A DNA stretch of 53,484 bases from Candidatus Eiseniibacteriota bacterium (GCA_020052115.1 JAGVPR010000320.1:1-53484), one strand, 5' to 3'. Shown: positions 18,199 through 26,164, numbered from the stretch's first letter. The notes: generated by a model not told the origin, from the letters alone. A program made the numbers and translations.

Positions 18199-18819
18199 AT
18201 GCGAAAGACCTTCAGCGTTCTCTCTGCGGCTCTCTGTCTGTGCCTGGCACTGCCTGCGGCGGCCCAGAACATCGGCATCTTGCAGTCCGCCGAAACGAAC
18301 AACCAGGGCACTGTGAAGCTCATGGTGGCTCCTCTGATGTCGTTCGGTAGCAACGATGCGGACGACGAATTCGGGATCATGGCCCGCGTGGGATACGGAT
18401 TCACCGGCCGCTTCGACGCCGAAGCCAAGGTCGGCCTGTCCGAGAACGGCTCCTTCTTTGGTGCGGACGGAGAACTGTGGCTTCTGAAAGACGCCGGCCT
18501 GGACATCTCGTTGACGGGGGGCCTCCACTGGCTGTTCGGGGACGGTGAGAGCCTCGACACCATGGGATTCGAGATCACGCCGCTCGTGAGCGGGCACGTG
18601 ACCGAGAGTCTGGAGTTGTTCGGCGCCCTGGATGTCGCATTCGAGTCCGTACAGGATGCGCCGGCGGGCGTGGACGACTCGTACACGAGAGTCCACCTTG
18701 TCCCCGGAATCGAGTACCGGCTGTCCGACGCTGCCGATCTCGTCGCCGAGTTCGGTGTCGGGCTCAATGACAACTCGTCCGAGTACGTGAGCGCCGGCAT
18801 CGCCTTCTACTTCCGGTGA
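18199..18819 (+). CDS. Outer-membrane beta-barrel protein
   Basis: A 206-residue protein with a signal peptide ending 'LPAAAQ'. The mature part consists of repeated amphipathic strands ('GIMARVGYGFTGRFDAEAKVG', 'DLVAEFGVGLNDNS') and ends with 'YVSAGIAFYFR', a typical C-terminal beta-signal. It resembles OMP_b-brl-type porin-like proteins with no known substrate. AGGAGG precedes the ATG. Member of the envelope gene run. Confidence 0.8.
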   Translation: MRKTFSVLSAALCLCLALPAAAQNIGILQSAETNNQGTVKLMVAPLMSFGSNDADDEFGIMARVGYGFTGRFDAEAKVGLSENGSFFGADGELWLLKDAGLDISLTGGLHWLFGDGESLDTMGFEITPLVSGHVTESLELFGALDVAFESVQDAPAGVDDSYTRVHLVPGIEYRLSDAADLVAEFGVGLNDNSSEYVSAGIAFYFR

Positions 18820-18889
18820 CCCGGACTGATATCCGAGTGCTCGTCTTGGTCGGCAGTCGCTCACATACGCAGTCTAGGAGGACCACCTC

Positions 18890-19579
18890 GTGATAGGAAA
18901 CGGTAATGCCCATCCCAGGCAGAGAATCTTGAGCACCACTCGCGCCTTGCTCGTGTTGCTCCTGACCGCCGTCGCCGGCCTCACGGTTGCCTCGGCGGCA
19001 TGCGGGTCGGAGAGACCCGGCAGCTACCTGGCGATCAAGGGCGGCATTTATTCGCCCAGCGCGTCATTCAGCCTCGAGAACATCGACGTCGAGACCACCT
19101 TCGACGGTGATACCAGGACCGGAGTCGACGGAGAGCTCGCGATCGGACACTACTTCCTTCCCACGCTCGCTCTTGAACTCGGAGTCGGGTACTTCAAAGG
19201 CACGGGGTCCCTTGCGGAAACCCCCGTGCGCGAAGTGGATTTCGATGTCATCCCGATCATCGTGTCCGCGAAGGCTCTCATCCCGGCCGGGTCGGTTGAT
19301 CCGTACGGCGAGCTGGGGATCGGCGCTTACTTCTCGGAGTTCAACGTAGACGGCAATGCCAACAGCTTCGATGGCTCCACGACCTTCGGGCTTCATGCCG
19401 GAGCGGGGTTGAACGTCAACTTCGCCCAGAGGTTTTTCCTCGGGTTGGAGGGGAGATACGTCTGGGCCAACCCGTCGTTCGGCGACCAGACGATCAAGCT
19501 GAACGACACCGAGTACGCCCTGAACGGGTTCAATCTCAACGGATTCACCACGACGCTCGCCCTGGGCCTCGGATTCTGA
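18890..19579 (+). CDS. OmpW-like outer-membrane beta-barrel protein
   Basis: A 229-residue protein with a signal peptide (hydrophobic residues ~17-37). 'YLAIKGGIYSPSASF' near the mature start, 'HYFLPTLALELGVGYFKG' and the end 'TTTLALGLGF' resemble OmpW and OMP_b-brl family eight-stranded barrels. OmpW relatives form narrow hydrophobic channels for small apolar compounds. This is notable next to a V4R regulator that may sense a hydrophobic ligand, though that link is inference. It starts with GTG at 18890, with GGAGG eight bases upstream. Confidence 0.8.
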   Translation: MIGNGNAHPRQRILSTTRALLVLLLTAVAGLTVASAACGSERPGSYLAIKGGIYSPSASFSLENIDVETTFDGDTRTGVDGELAIGHYFLPTLALELGVGYFKGTGSLAETPVREVDFDVIPIIVSAKALIPAGSVDPYGELGIGAYFSEFNVDGNANSFDGSTTFGLHAGAGLNVNFAQRFFLGLEGRYVWANPSFGDQTIKLNDTEYALNGFNLNGFTTTLALGLGF

Positions 19580-19609
19580 CGCCCAGATCGAGACAAGGAG
19601 GGTTCGAAC

Positions 19610-20176
19610 ATGAAGTCCATGGTTTCTGTCGCTCTTGCCACCGTATTCTTCACGTTTCCTCTCGCTGCTGAGGCGGGAGCCGTCGTTCAGGGAACACAGG
19701 AATCGGTGACGCTGGTGGGATCATCTGCGCCCGGGACGACCTTCGAGTGGCTCTTCGATACGACCCCGCTCCCTACCGTCCGGGGCAAACCCCTAGAGCG
19801 CCTGACGGGAGTCGGCTTCGCTTCGGAGTCCATAGTGACTTCTCGCGAGACGAAGGGCGCAATGATCATGATGATGGAGAAGCTCCGTCCCATGGGCGAT
19901 CTCAAGGAGATCCGCCTTCTCGCGCTCGGTTTCACGAGTTCGTACGCCGAGGGAACGGGCGCACAGCAGCTGGGGCTGCAGCGGGCAGAGGTTGTCCGTG
20001 ATTTTCTCGTGACTCTTGGTTTGAGCGGGGACAACATCCAGGTCGCGAGCTTCGGCGACGACTACGCAACCGCTCGACCCTGGGAGTTGTACAAGCAGAC
20101 CTACGAGCAGGGCGTGGCCATCTGGTTGTTGGGGACGAGTCAGTCTCCAATGACCGCGGTGCTGCTCAACGATTAG
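19610..20176 (+). CDS. Secreted OmpA-like domain protein
   Basis: A 188-residue protein with a signal peptide ending near 'AAEAG'. Residues ~70-175 resemble a degenerate OmpA/MotB peptidoglycan-binding fold: 'GLQRAEVVRDFLVTLGLSGDNIQVASFGDD' matches the helix plus 'R-A-x-x-V-x-x-x-L-x-x-x-G-I' core. The classic 'S-x-G-x-x-x-P' loop is altered to 'ASFGDDYATARPW', so peptidoglycan binding is uncertain. It is the last gene of the envelope run and converges on the receiver gene at 20264. Confidence 0.72.
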   Translation: MKSMVSVALATVFFTFPLAAEAGAVVQGTQESVTLVGSSAPGTTFEWLFDTTPLPTVRGKPLERLTGVGFASESIVTSRETKGAMIMMMEKLRPMGDLKEIRLLALGFTSSYAEGTGAQQLGLQRAEVVRDFLVTLGLSGDNIQVASFGDDYATARPWELYKQTYEQGVAIWLLGTSQSPMTAVLLND

Positions 20177-20263
20177 GCTGTGACCCGCGCGGCCTCACAC
20201 CTTCGGGTCGTCCAGGGCGAGAGCTCTGGGCGATCCCGAGGTCCCTTCGCAGGAACTCCCTCC

Positions 20264-20629
20264 TTACCGCGCACCACTCCTCTTGTGGACGGCCCGGCCG
20301 ATAGCTTCCAGCAGCGCCTGGTCGCCGAACGGCTTGCGGAGGATCTCCGTCACGACGCCGGCCGAGCCGCTCTCTTCCTCGGAGTGCGCCGTGATGAACA
20401 CGACCGGGATGTGCCGCCCCATCGCGGTAAGGCGGTCGCGCAGGTCGGGCCCCGACATGCCCGGCATGCGGATGTCCAGAACGAGGCAGTCCGGCTCTCG
20501 TTTCAGCGAAGCCATGAGAAAGCTCTCGCCGGACGCATAGGTATCCACGTCCATTCGAGCAGACCGGAGCAGGCGCCGCAGCGCCTTGCAGACGGAAGGG
20601 TCGTCGTCAATCACGGCAATGAAGGTCAC
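20264..20629 (-). CDS. Stand-alone response-regulator receiver protein
   Basis: A 121-residue CheY/FixJ-like receiver: acidic residues 'IDDD' (8-10), phosphorylation site D52 in 'LVLDIRMPG', 'VFITAHS' and lysine in 'LRKPF'. There is no output domain. I chose the GTG at 20629 because the receiver fold begins immediately. A TTG at 20680 would add 17 residues that are not part of the fold. It lies downstream of the FixJ-type regulator and kinase genes and may divert phosphate from the same kinase. Confidence 0.82.
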   Translation of the reverse strand: MTFIAVIDDDPSVCKALRRLLRSARMDVDTYASGESFLMASLKREPDCLVLDIRMPGMSGPDLRDRLTAMGRHIPVVFITAHSEEESGSAGVVTEILRKPFGDQALLEAIGRAVHKRSGAR

Positions 20630-20666
20630 GACCTGACTATTGACCCGGACCGCGGCCTCCGATATG

Positions 20667-20678
20667 GGACCTTGGTCC
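20667..20678. promoter_or_regulatory. Palindromic operator-like site
   Basis: GGACC-TT-GGTCC is a perfect 5-bp inverted repeat with a two-base centre. It lies 38 bases upstream of the stand-alone receiver gene start and just after the FixJ-type regulator gene, where an autoregulatory site would be expected. Confidence 0.4.
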
Positions 20679-20711
20679 AAAGCGCGGCGGGCGGTGTGCG
20701 GGATCGGCGCT

Positions 20712-21332
20712 TCAAGTCAACCGGATGCCGGCCTTTTCGCACAGCCGAACCAGATCGGCGACGGACTGGACCCGCATCTTGTGCATGACCCGGCCGCGGT
20801 GCACCTTGACGGTCTTCTCGGATGTGCCGAGCGTCGCGGCGATCTGCTTGTTGAGCTCCCCTGCCAGCACGTGAAGAAGGACTTCGTGTTCGCGCGGCGT
20901 CAGCGTGGAAAGACGCCGCTTGGCCTCGCGGGCCGCGGCGCGTCCGCACGACTCCTCCCCCGCCCTCTTCAGCGCCCGGGAGATGGCCTCGAGCAGGTCC
21001 TTTTCGTGGAAGGGCTTGGACAGGAAGTCCGTCGCTCCCGCTTTCATGGCGCGCACGCTCGTCGGGATATCGCCGTGGCCGGTGATGAAGACGATCGGCA
21101 ATGGACTGTCCGCTTCCGAGAGCGCCTGCTGCAACTCGAGGCCGTTCAGATCGGGCATCTGAACGTCGAGCACCAGGCATCCGACCTCGTCTTGCAGCCC
21201 GCGCTGCAGAAACTCCCGTGCCGAAGCGAAGACCTCGACCCGGTATCCCGCCGCCTTCAGAAGCCGGCCGAGGCTCTTGCGTACAGACAGCTCGTCATCA
21301 ACGACGAATACAGTCCCCTCTGTGCCGCTCAT
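20712..21332 (-). CDS. FixJ/LuxR-type response regulator
   Basis: A 206-residue regulator: receiver (1-125) with D12-D13 and phospho-acceptor D56 in 'LVLDVQMPD', lysine in 'LSKPF', then a LuxR-type DNA-binding helix-turn-helix ('LTPREHEVLLHVLAG', 'NKQIAATLGTSEKTVKVHRG'). FixJ/TodT/StyR-type regulators activate sigma-70 promoters when phosphorylated. Its ATG overlaps the stop of the kinase gene (ATGA), so it is the cognate partner of that kinase. Confidence 0.93.
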   Translation of the reverse strand: MSGTEGTVFVVDDELSVRKSLGRLLKAAGYRVEVFASAREFLQRGLQDEVGCLVLDVQMPDLNGLELQQALSEADSPLPIVFITGHGDIPTSVRAMKAGATDFLSKPFHEKDLLEAISRALKRAGEESCGRAAAREAKRRLSTLTPREHEVLLHVLAGELNKQIAATLGTSEKTVKVHRGRVMHKMRVQSVADLVRLCEKAGIRLT

Positions 21333-23278
21333 GGCTTCGCCTTCTCCAGCGCCGGAAGCGTGAACCAGAAGGTGGCGCCCCGGTCGGCATTGTTCGTGAG
21401 TCCGATACGACCGCCGTGCGCCTGGATGATGGAGCGGCAGATGGCGAGCCCGAGACCGATTCCATGAGGCTTCGTCGTGACGAACGGCTCGAAGACCTGT
21501 TCGAGCTTGTCCACCGGGACGCCGACTCCGCCGTCCTGGACCGAGACCCTGACGAAACGCGCGTCCGCGGCTGCTGTGCGAACCACGACCCTACGATTCC
21601 CGCCGGACATGTCTTTCATCGCGTCCAGAGCGTTCACGATGAGGTTGAGGAGGACCTGCTGAAGCTGGACCCGGTCACCATGCACCAGGGGCGGATTGGA
21701 GACGAGGTCCAGAGCGAGCGAGGCGTCTTGCAGGATCATTTCTCCGCGGACGAGTCCCGCGACCTCATCCACCAGCTCGTTGACGTCCACGTCCACGGGA
21801 TTGGATTCGCCCTTCCGGAGCAGGGAGCGCATGCGGCGGATGACCTCGCCGGCGCGCTGGTCGTCGGCCACGATGTCGGCGAGGATCTCACGGAATTCCT
21901 CCAGACCGGCGCCGCCGGCGGCGAGCAGGCGCTGAGCCGCCTGCGCATTGCTCAGGATCGCGGCCAGCGGTTGGTTTATCTCGTGCGCGAGCGACGCCGT
22001 CAGCTCGCCCATGGTGGCCACGCGCGTCATGTGCGCCAGTTCCTCCCGCCGCAGGCGGGCCTCGAGTTCGGCGCGCCGCCGGCGCCGGCTCTGCAAGACC
22101 AGGGCGAGGATGAGGCCGGATTGCAGCAGGAAGAGGGTTCCCGTGGTGATCACCAGAAGGAGATGCTGCCGCCAGAACGACCGTGGCCGAAAGCGAATGA
22201 GGCTCCCGGACGGCAACTGGCTCGCACGCACGCCCCAGCGCCGCATCTGGCGCCAGTCGAGAAGGGGCGCCGGCGCGAGCTTCTGAACAGGCGGCAGCGC
22301 ACCGGCGTTCTCCCGGGAGAGAACGCGCATCGCCAGCGCCGCCGTGGCGCGGCCGATCGCATCCATGGGGGTGGCGACGGTCCCGAGCAGCCCGTGCCCG
22401 ACGAGAGGATCGGGGCCGCCATAGATGGGTGCGGAGGACGATGCGGACATGCGCTGCATCGTCTCGTGCGGCGAGGCGGCGCCGCCGTCCAGCCCGGAGA
22501 GGTCGAACGCCAGACTGTTCGCCGGGAGGCGCGACAGCTCTTGCAGAAGCTCCAGCAGAGGCTCCTTCGCGAGCCGGTGAAACGTCACCTGGGATTCCGG
22601 AGGCCCCGGGGGCTCCCACCCCGCGCCGCCGAGCCCCGCCGAGTCCGAGATCACGAAGACCTGCCGGGTCTTGGGGTGCAGCCGCAGCGCCAGGCGCAGC
22701 GTCGCGGCCCCATCGAAGCCCGACCGCACACCGGTGACGAGCCGTGCCGATTCGCCCTGCGAAGACGTATCGGTGCCGCAGTCGGCGAAGACGACCGGGA
22801 CTTCCGGGAAGAGTTGCGGGCGATGGCGGAGGCAGAAACCGAGGCTCGCGGGGCCGATCGCGACGATGACGTCGGGCTGCCGGCTGCCGTACTTCTCACC
22901 CAGGAAACCGAGCATGCGCTCGTCGTGACGGACGGGGAATCGGATCTCGTCCAAGAACTCGCTGCAGTATTCGACCGGCCCGCCGGGACCGGAGGCGATG
23001 GCTTCGCGGAAGCTCTCATCGAAGAGGACATTGGTGGGAAGCAGCGAATTGCCGGAGCAGAGCACGAGCACGCGGGGAGGTGCATGCGAAGCGAGAAGCG
23101 GCGCGGAAGCCGCCGGGTCTGGTCGGGGACCTCCGCTGCAGACCCCGGTGAAGGCCCCCGAGACCGCCACCAGCAGGAGGTTGAGCGCCCCCCCACGAGC
23201 GCCGGACCCGACTCGAGCCCCCATCCGCAAGAAGGAGCGGCTGGATCCAGTTCGCAACACTGCCGCCATCATGTTCAC
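21329..23278 (-). CDS. Sensor histidine kinase with periplasmic ABC-substrate-binding-like domain
   Basis: A 649-residue membrane kinase. A hydrophobic signal-anchor (about 31-48) precedes a periplasmic ABC sugar/amino-acid-binding-like domain (about 67-325, 'PDVIVAIGPASLGFCL', 'VPVVFADCGTD', 'GVRSGFDGAATLRLAL'). A transmembrane helix (~372-396) leads into HisKA with H432 in 'SLAHEINQPLAA' and a HATPase with 'LNLIVNALDAM', 'DGGVGVP' and 'IGLGLAICRSII'. The kinase half is of the FixL/ThcD4 type. It should sense a small periplasmic ligand that cannot be deduced and pass phosphate to the FixJ-type regulator encoded next. The GTG at 23278 or ATG at 23272 may be the true start. Confidence 0.9.
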   Translation of the reverse strand: MNMMAAVLRTGSSRSFLRMGARVGSGARGGALNLLLVAVSGAFTGVCSGGPRPDPAASAPLLASHAPPRVLVLCSGNSLLPTNVLFDESFREAIASGPGGPVEYCSEFLDEIRFPVRHDERMLGFLGEKYGSRQPDVIVAIGPASLGFCLRHRPQLFPEVPVVFADCGTDTSSQGESARLVTGVRSGFDGAATLRLALRLHPKTRQVFVISDSAGLGGAGWEPPGPPESQVTFHRLAKEPLLELLQELSRLPANSLAFDLSGLDGGAASPHETMQRMSASSSAPIYGGPDPLVGHGLLGTVATPMDAIGRATAALAMRVLSRENAGALPPVQKLAPAPLLDWRQMRRWGVRASQLPSGSLIRFRPRSFWRQHLLLVITTGTLFLLQSGLILALVLQSRRRRRAELEARLRREELAHMTRVATMGELTASLAHEINQPLAAILSNAQAAQRLLAAGGAGLEEFREILADIVADDQRAGEVIRRMRSLLRKGESNPVDVDVNELVDEVAGLVRGEMILQDASLALDLVSNPPLVHGDRVQLQQVLLNLIVNALDAMKDMSGGNRRVVVRTAAADARFVRVSVQDGGVGVPVDKLEQVFEPFVTTKPHGIGLGLAICRSIIQAHGGRIGLTNNADRGATFWFTLPALEKAKP

Positions 23279-23292
23279 TCGGCCCGCGGAGG

Positions 23293-23322
23293 ATTGTATG
23301 GTTCGTGTCCATCAATTCGCAA
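23293..23322 (-). promoter_or_regulatory. Sigma-70-like promoter of the sensor kinase operon
   Basis: On the minus strand TTGCGA (23322-23317) and TACAAT (23298-23293) are 18 bases apart. The predicted transcript start, near 23286, is within about 8-14 bases of the GTG/ATG start codons. Confidence 0.45.
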
Positions 23323-23435
23323 ACTGCGCGCCCATCCTATCAGAGAATGCCGCCGGGGTCATGCCGTCGGTCGCGGCCCCGCAAACAGCGGAGCCCCGGC
23401 CGCCCGCGCGACCGAGGCTCATTCTGCACTCGAGC

Positions 23436-23459
23436 CGGATGGCGACCGACCGCCATCCG
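23436..23459 (-). terminator. Stem-loop downstream of first RRM gene
   Basis: CGGATGGCG and CGCCATCCG form a perfect 9-bp stem with a six-base loop, 33 bases after the stop of the RRM gene. There is no T-run, so it may be a transcript-stabilising or weak termination hairpin. Confidence 0.4.
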
Positions 23460-23491
23460 ACGCGTAGATCCCCGCGACCGGCTGCGCGCCT

Positions 23492-23797
23492 CTAGGACTC
23501 GCGCGTTCCCGGGTCTCCGTCGCCCTGCGGCTCCGGCCTGGACTTCTCCGCCTGCGACTTCGCCACCCGGACGATCAACCGCTTCCCGTCCAACTCGGTG
23601 GAATTGAGCCGCGAGATCGCGTCTTCCGCCTCGGAGATGGTGCTCATCCGGACGAAGCCGAAACCGCGGGACAGCCCCGTGAGCTTGTCAATCGAGATGC
23701 GCGCCGACTCCACCGTCCCGCAAGGCGCGAACATCGTGTTCAGATCCTGCTCGTTCTTCGCATGAGACAGCCTGCCGACGAAGAGTCTCGTGCCCAT
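23492..23797 (-). CDS. RRM-domain RNA-binding protein
   Basis: A 101-residue single-RRM protein of the short glycine-poor bacterial Rbp type. RNP2 is 'RLFVGRL' (residues 3-9) and RNP1 is 'RGFGFVRM'. After the ~80-residue RRM comes a short charged tail ('KSQAEKSRPEPQGDGD'). Such proteins bind single-stranded RNA and are often cold-induced. The ATG at 23797 follows AAGGAGGATC. Its promoter and 177-base leader closely parallel those of the second RRM gene at 24181-24474, so they are paralogues under the same control. Confidence 0.92.
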   Translation of the reverse strand: MGTRLFVGRLSHAKNEQDLNTMFAPCGTVESARISIDKLTGLSRGFGFVRMSTISEAEDAISRLNSTELDGKRLIVRVAKSQAEKSRPEPQGDGDPGTRES

Positions 23798-23974
23798 TGA
23801 GATCCTCCTTGAGATGGACATTGTCTTGATCTCGAGAAGAGGAGAGGGAAGATGGGCCGAAGACGCGATAAGGAAGCGACTCTGCTCAGGTTCCGACCCC
23901 GGATTCCCAGGGGCAAAACAACATCATTGTGGAGCCGCGCAGCAGACAGCATCACCGGGCCCCAACGGCGACGC
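23798..23974 (-). promoter_or_regulatory. Conserved 5' leader of first RRM gene
   Basis: The predicted ~177-base untranslated leader shares ordered blocks with the second RRM leader. These are TTGGGGCCCGGTGA near the 5' end (about 23952-23965), GTTGTTTTGC in the middle (about 23913-23922), and CTTATCGCGTCTTCGGCCCA close to the gene (about 23853-23872). Intervening bases differ, which suggests selection on RNA structure or protein binding. Confidence 0.6.
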
Positions 23975-23980
23975 ACTGCC

Positions 23981-24009
23981 ACCGTACCACGAGCTGATTT
24001 GGGATACAA
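23981..24009 (-). promoter_or_regulatory. Promoter of first RRM gene
   Basis: On the minus strand TTGTAT (24009-24004) and TACGGT (23986-23981) are 17 bases apart, giving a predicted start near 23974. The arrangement matches that of the second RRM gene. Confidence 0.5.
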
Positions 24010-24117
24010 TCGAAAGATTTGTATCTGTTGAGGAGTACCTCAGCCACGCCGCGGACAGGGGCGGATCACCCGGCGCGCGCGGATGAGACTCTCGCCGGAA
24101 AGAACGCCTCGGAGACA

Positions 24118-24148
24118 CAAATGGGAGCCCCAACGGGGCTCCCATTTG
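24118..24148 (-). terminator. Strong hairpin terminator after second RRM gene
   Basis: CAAATGGGAGCCCC and GGGGCTCCCATTTG form a perfect 14-bp stem with a three-base loop. It starts 33 bases beyond the stop of the RRM gene at 24181. The A/T-rich stem base and following TTTG fit rho-independent termination, and the symmetry could work in both directions. Confidence 0.7.
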
Positions 24149-24180
24149 CAAGACTCGCTACTCAGCGCGAACCGGCGATC

Positions 24181-24474
24181 CTAGTACTCGCGCCGGCCGC
24201 GGTCGCCGTACGACGTCGTGCGCGAAACCTGCGGCTTCGCCAGATCAACGATCAGCGTGCGGCCTTCCATCTCGGTCGAATTCAGCGCCGTGATCGCGCT
24301 CTGAGCCTCCGACGCCGAGTTCATCTCGACGAAGCCGAACCCGCGCGACTGACCCGTCGTCTTGTCGGTGATGATCTTGGCCGACTCGACCGCGCCGTAA
24401 GGAACGAACATCGCGCTCAACTCGGCATCGGTGGTGGAATACGGCAGGCCGCCTACGTACATCTTCGAACCCAT
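24181..24474 (-). CDS. RRM-domain RNA-binding protein
   Basis: A 97-residue single-RRM protein. RNP2 is 'KMYVGGLPY' and RNP1 is 'RGFGFVEM'; the tail after residue 83 is Arg/Gly/Tyr-rich ('SYGDRGRREY'). It is a clear paralogue of the protein at 23492-23797 (shared 'PYGAVESAKI...DKTTGQSRGFGFV' framework). An RNA chaperone role at low temperature is the usual proposal for this family. GGAGGAG precedes the ATG. It has its own promoter, leader and terminator, so it is monocistronic. Confidence 0.93.
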   Translation of the reverse strand: MGSKMYVGGLPYSTTDAELSAMFVPYGAVESAKIITDKTTGQSRGFGFVEMNSASEAQSAITALNSTEMEGRTLIVDLAKPQVSRTTSYGDRGRREY

Positions 24475-24651
24475 GAGACTCCTCCTTGAAAGGACGTCGT
24501 CTTGGTCACGAGAGAAGGAGAAGGGAGATGGGCCGAAGACGCGGTAAGACAGCGGCTCTGCTCACTGTCCGATCAGAACTCCTCGGAGCAAAACAACGTC
24601 GGCTCAGGGGCCGCTTTTGTGATTCCTTCACCGGGCCCCAAGCGACGAAGT
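24475..24651 (-). promoter_or_regulatory. Conserved 5' leader of second RRM gene
   Basis: Predicted leader of ~177 bases, the same length as that of the first RRM gene. Shared blocks are TTGGGGCCCGGTGA (about 24628-24641), GTTGTTTTGCTC (24597-24586) and CTTACCGCGTCTTCGGCCCA (about 24530-24549). They occur in the same order and spacing. Confidence 0.6.
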
Positions 24652-24657
24652 GATTAC

Positions 24658-24687
24658 ACCATAGCATCAATCACCTCACCCCTGCAA
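24658..24687 (-). promoter_or_regulatory. Promoter of second RRM gene
   Basis: On the minus strand TTGCAG (24687-24682) and TATGGT (24663-24658) are 18 bases apart. The predicted start near 24651 gives a 177-base leader. Confidence 0.5.
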
Positions 24688-24985
24688 GTCAAAGATCTCC
24701 CGGTCTTTTGTATCCGGGCGGAGCGGACATTTCGCTCTCGTTTCCTTGCAAACATCGAGTTCCGGCACGCGATGAGCGGCTGGATGCGTTGCGGGGAGGC
24801 CCGCTCCGTCTGTACAGTCGTGAGCACGAGACGCGTGAATCCCCGGACGCCATTTCTGGTGCGGGCAGAGGGTTGCGCGACGGGATGGGCCGCGGCAACC
24901 GCAAGTGCGATCCGAGCCGTCCAGCCGGCACGGAGTCGAGACGCCCGCGGATGAACGACTTCGAAAGATCAGGGAGGAGAGGCGT
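24688..24985 (+). promoter_or_regulatory. Upstream region of BNR/MoaD pair with weak sigma-54-like site
   Basis: This ~300-base stretch carries no convincing gene. CCGGCACGCGATGAGC at 24762-24777 keeps GG and GC ten bases apart and has GGCACG, but the TT before GC is GA, so it is only a weak -24/-12 candidate. GGGAGGAGA just before the ATG at 24986 is the ribosome site. Confidence 0.2.
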
Positions 24986-26164
24986 ATGAGTTCGGTACGT
25001 GTTCTGGTGGGCACACGCAAGGGCGCGTTCGTCCTGACATCGGACGGAAAGCGCAAGCAGTGGGAAGTCAGCGGCCCCCACTTCGCAGGCTGGGAGATCT
25101 ACCACTTGAAGGGCTCCCTAGTCGATCCGAACCGCGTGTATGCGTCACAGTCCAGTGGGTGGTTCGGCCAGGTGATCCAGCGTTCGGACGATGGCGGCAA
25201 GACATGGGAGGCACCCGGCGGCGGCGTGACAATGACGCCGGGCGGCATGCCTTCGGGGGAGAGCAACAGATTCGTCTACGACGCGTCTCCGGAGACCGGC
25301 AAGCCCCTGACGACGCATCAGTGGTACGACGGCACGCAGCGCCCCTGGGAATTCAAGCGAGTCTGGCATCTCGAGCCCTCGCTGACCGAGCCGGAGACCG
25401 TTTACGCCGGGGTCGAGGACGCCGCGCTGTTCCGTTCGACGGATGGCGCGAAGACCTGGCACGAGCTCGCCGGACTCCGCGGGCACGGAACCGGCCCGAA
25501 ATGGCAGCCGGGAGCCGGGGGGATGTGCCTGCACACGATCCTCATCGATCCGAAAGACCCGAAGCGGATCTTCATCGCCATCTCCGCCGCGGGCGCGTTC
25601 CGAACGGACGACGGCGGGAAGTCGTGGAAACCCATCAATCGCGGGCTGAAGTCGCAGTACATCCCGGATCCGGACGCCGAGGTCGGCCACTGTGTGCACC
25701 GCATAGCGCTGCATCCCTCGCGCCCGAACGTGCTCTTCATGCAGAAGCACTGGGATGTCCTGCGCAGCGACGACGCAGGCGACTCGTGGCACGAGGTCAG
25801 CGGGAACCTCCCGACCGACTTCGGATTCGCAATCGACGTCCACGCGCACGAGCCGGAGACCGTCTACGTCGTCCCGATCAAGAGTGATTCGGAACACTAT
25901 CCGCCTGACGGGAAGCTGCGCGTCTACCGCAGCCGCACCGGGGGGAACGAATGGGAGGCGCTGACGAACGGCCTCCCGCAAAGCGACTGCTACGTCAACG
26001 TGCTGCGCGACGCGATGGCCGTTGACTCGCTCGAGTCGTGCGGCGTCTATTTCGGCACCACCGGCGGGCAGGTGTATTTCTCGGGAGATGCGGGGAACAA
26101 CTGGTCCCCGATCGTTCGAGATCTTCCGGCCGTGATGTCCGTCGAGGTTCAGACGCTGCGATGA
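24986..26164 (+). CDS. BNR/WD40-like exo-alpha-sialidase-fold protein
   Basis: A 392-residue protein with no signal peptide, predicted to form a beta-propeller with Asp-box repeats ('RSDDGGKTW', 'RSTDGAKTW', 'RTDDGGKSW', 'RSDDAGDSW', 'SGDAGNNW'). It starts 'VRVLVGTRKGAFVLTSD', typical of the 'WD40/YVTN/BNR-like repeat-containing protein' family often annotated as exo-alpha-sialidase without proof. True sialidase Arg-triad residues are not obvious. The stop overlaps the ATG of a MoaD-like gene (ATGA); this gene pair recurs in many bacteria, as far as I recall. Confidence 0.85.
   Translation: MSSVRVLVGTRKGAFVLTSDGKRKQWEVSGPHFAGWEIYHLKGSLVDPNRVYASQSSGWFGQVIQRSDDGGKTWEAPGGGVTMTPGGMPSGESNRFVYDASPETGKPLTTHQWYDGTQRPWEFKRVWHLEPSLTEPETVYAGVEDAALFRSTDGAKTWHELAGLRGHGTGPKWQPGAGGMCLHTILIDPKDPKRIFIAISAAGAFRTDDGGKSWKPINRGLKSQYIPDPDAEVGHCVHRIALHPSRPNVLFMQKHWDVLRSDDAGDSWHEVSGNLPTDFGFAIDVHAHEPETVYVVPIKSDSEHYPPDGKLRVYRSRTGGNEWEALTNGLPQSDCYVNVLRDAMAVDSLESCGVYFGTTGGQVYFSGDAGNNWSPIVRDLPAVMSVEVQTLR

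Noticed and set aside
20183..20209. GACCCG/CGGGTC inverted repeat between convergent genes
   Set aside because: Long loop and no T-tract; could be chance at this base composition.
21101..23467. 788-codon plus-strand open frame opposite the sensor kinase and FixJ genes
   Set aside because: It spans two real minus-strand genes with clear catalytic motifs and has no recognisable domain of its own.
24119..24147. The perfect 14-bp inverted repeat as a mobile-element end or CRISPR repeat
   Set aside because: It occurs once, has a three-base loop and sits just after a stop codon, as a terminator should; no CRISPR-like array was seen in the window.
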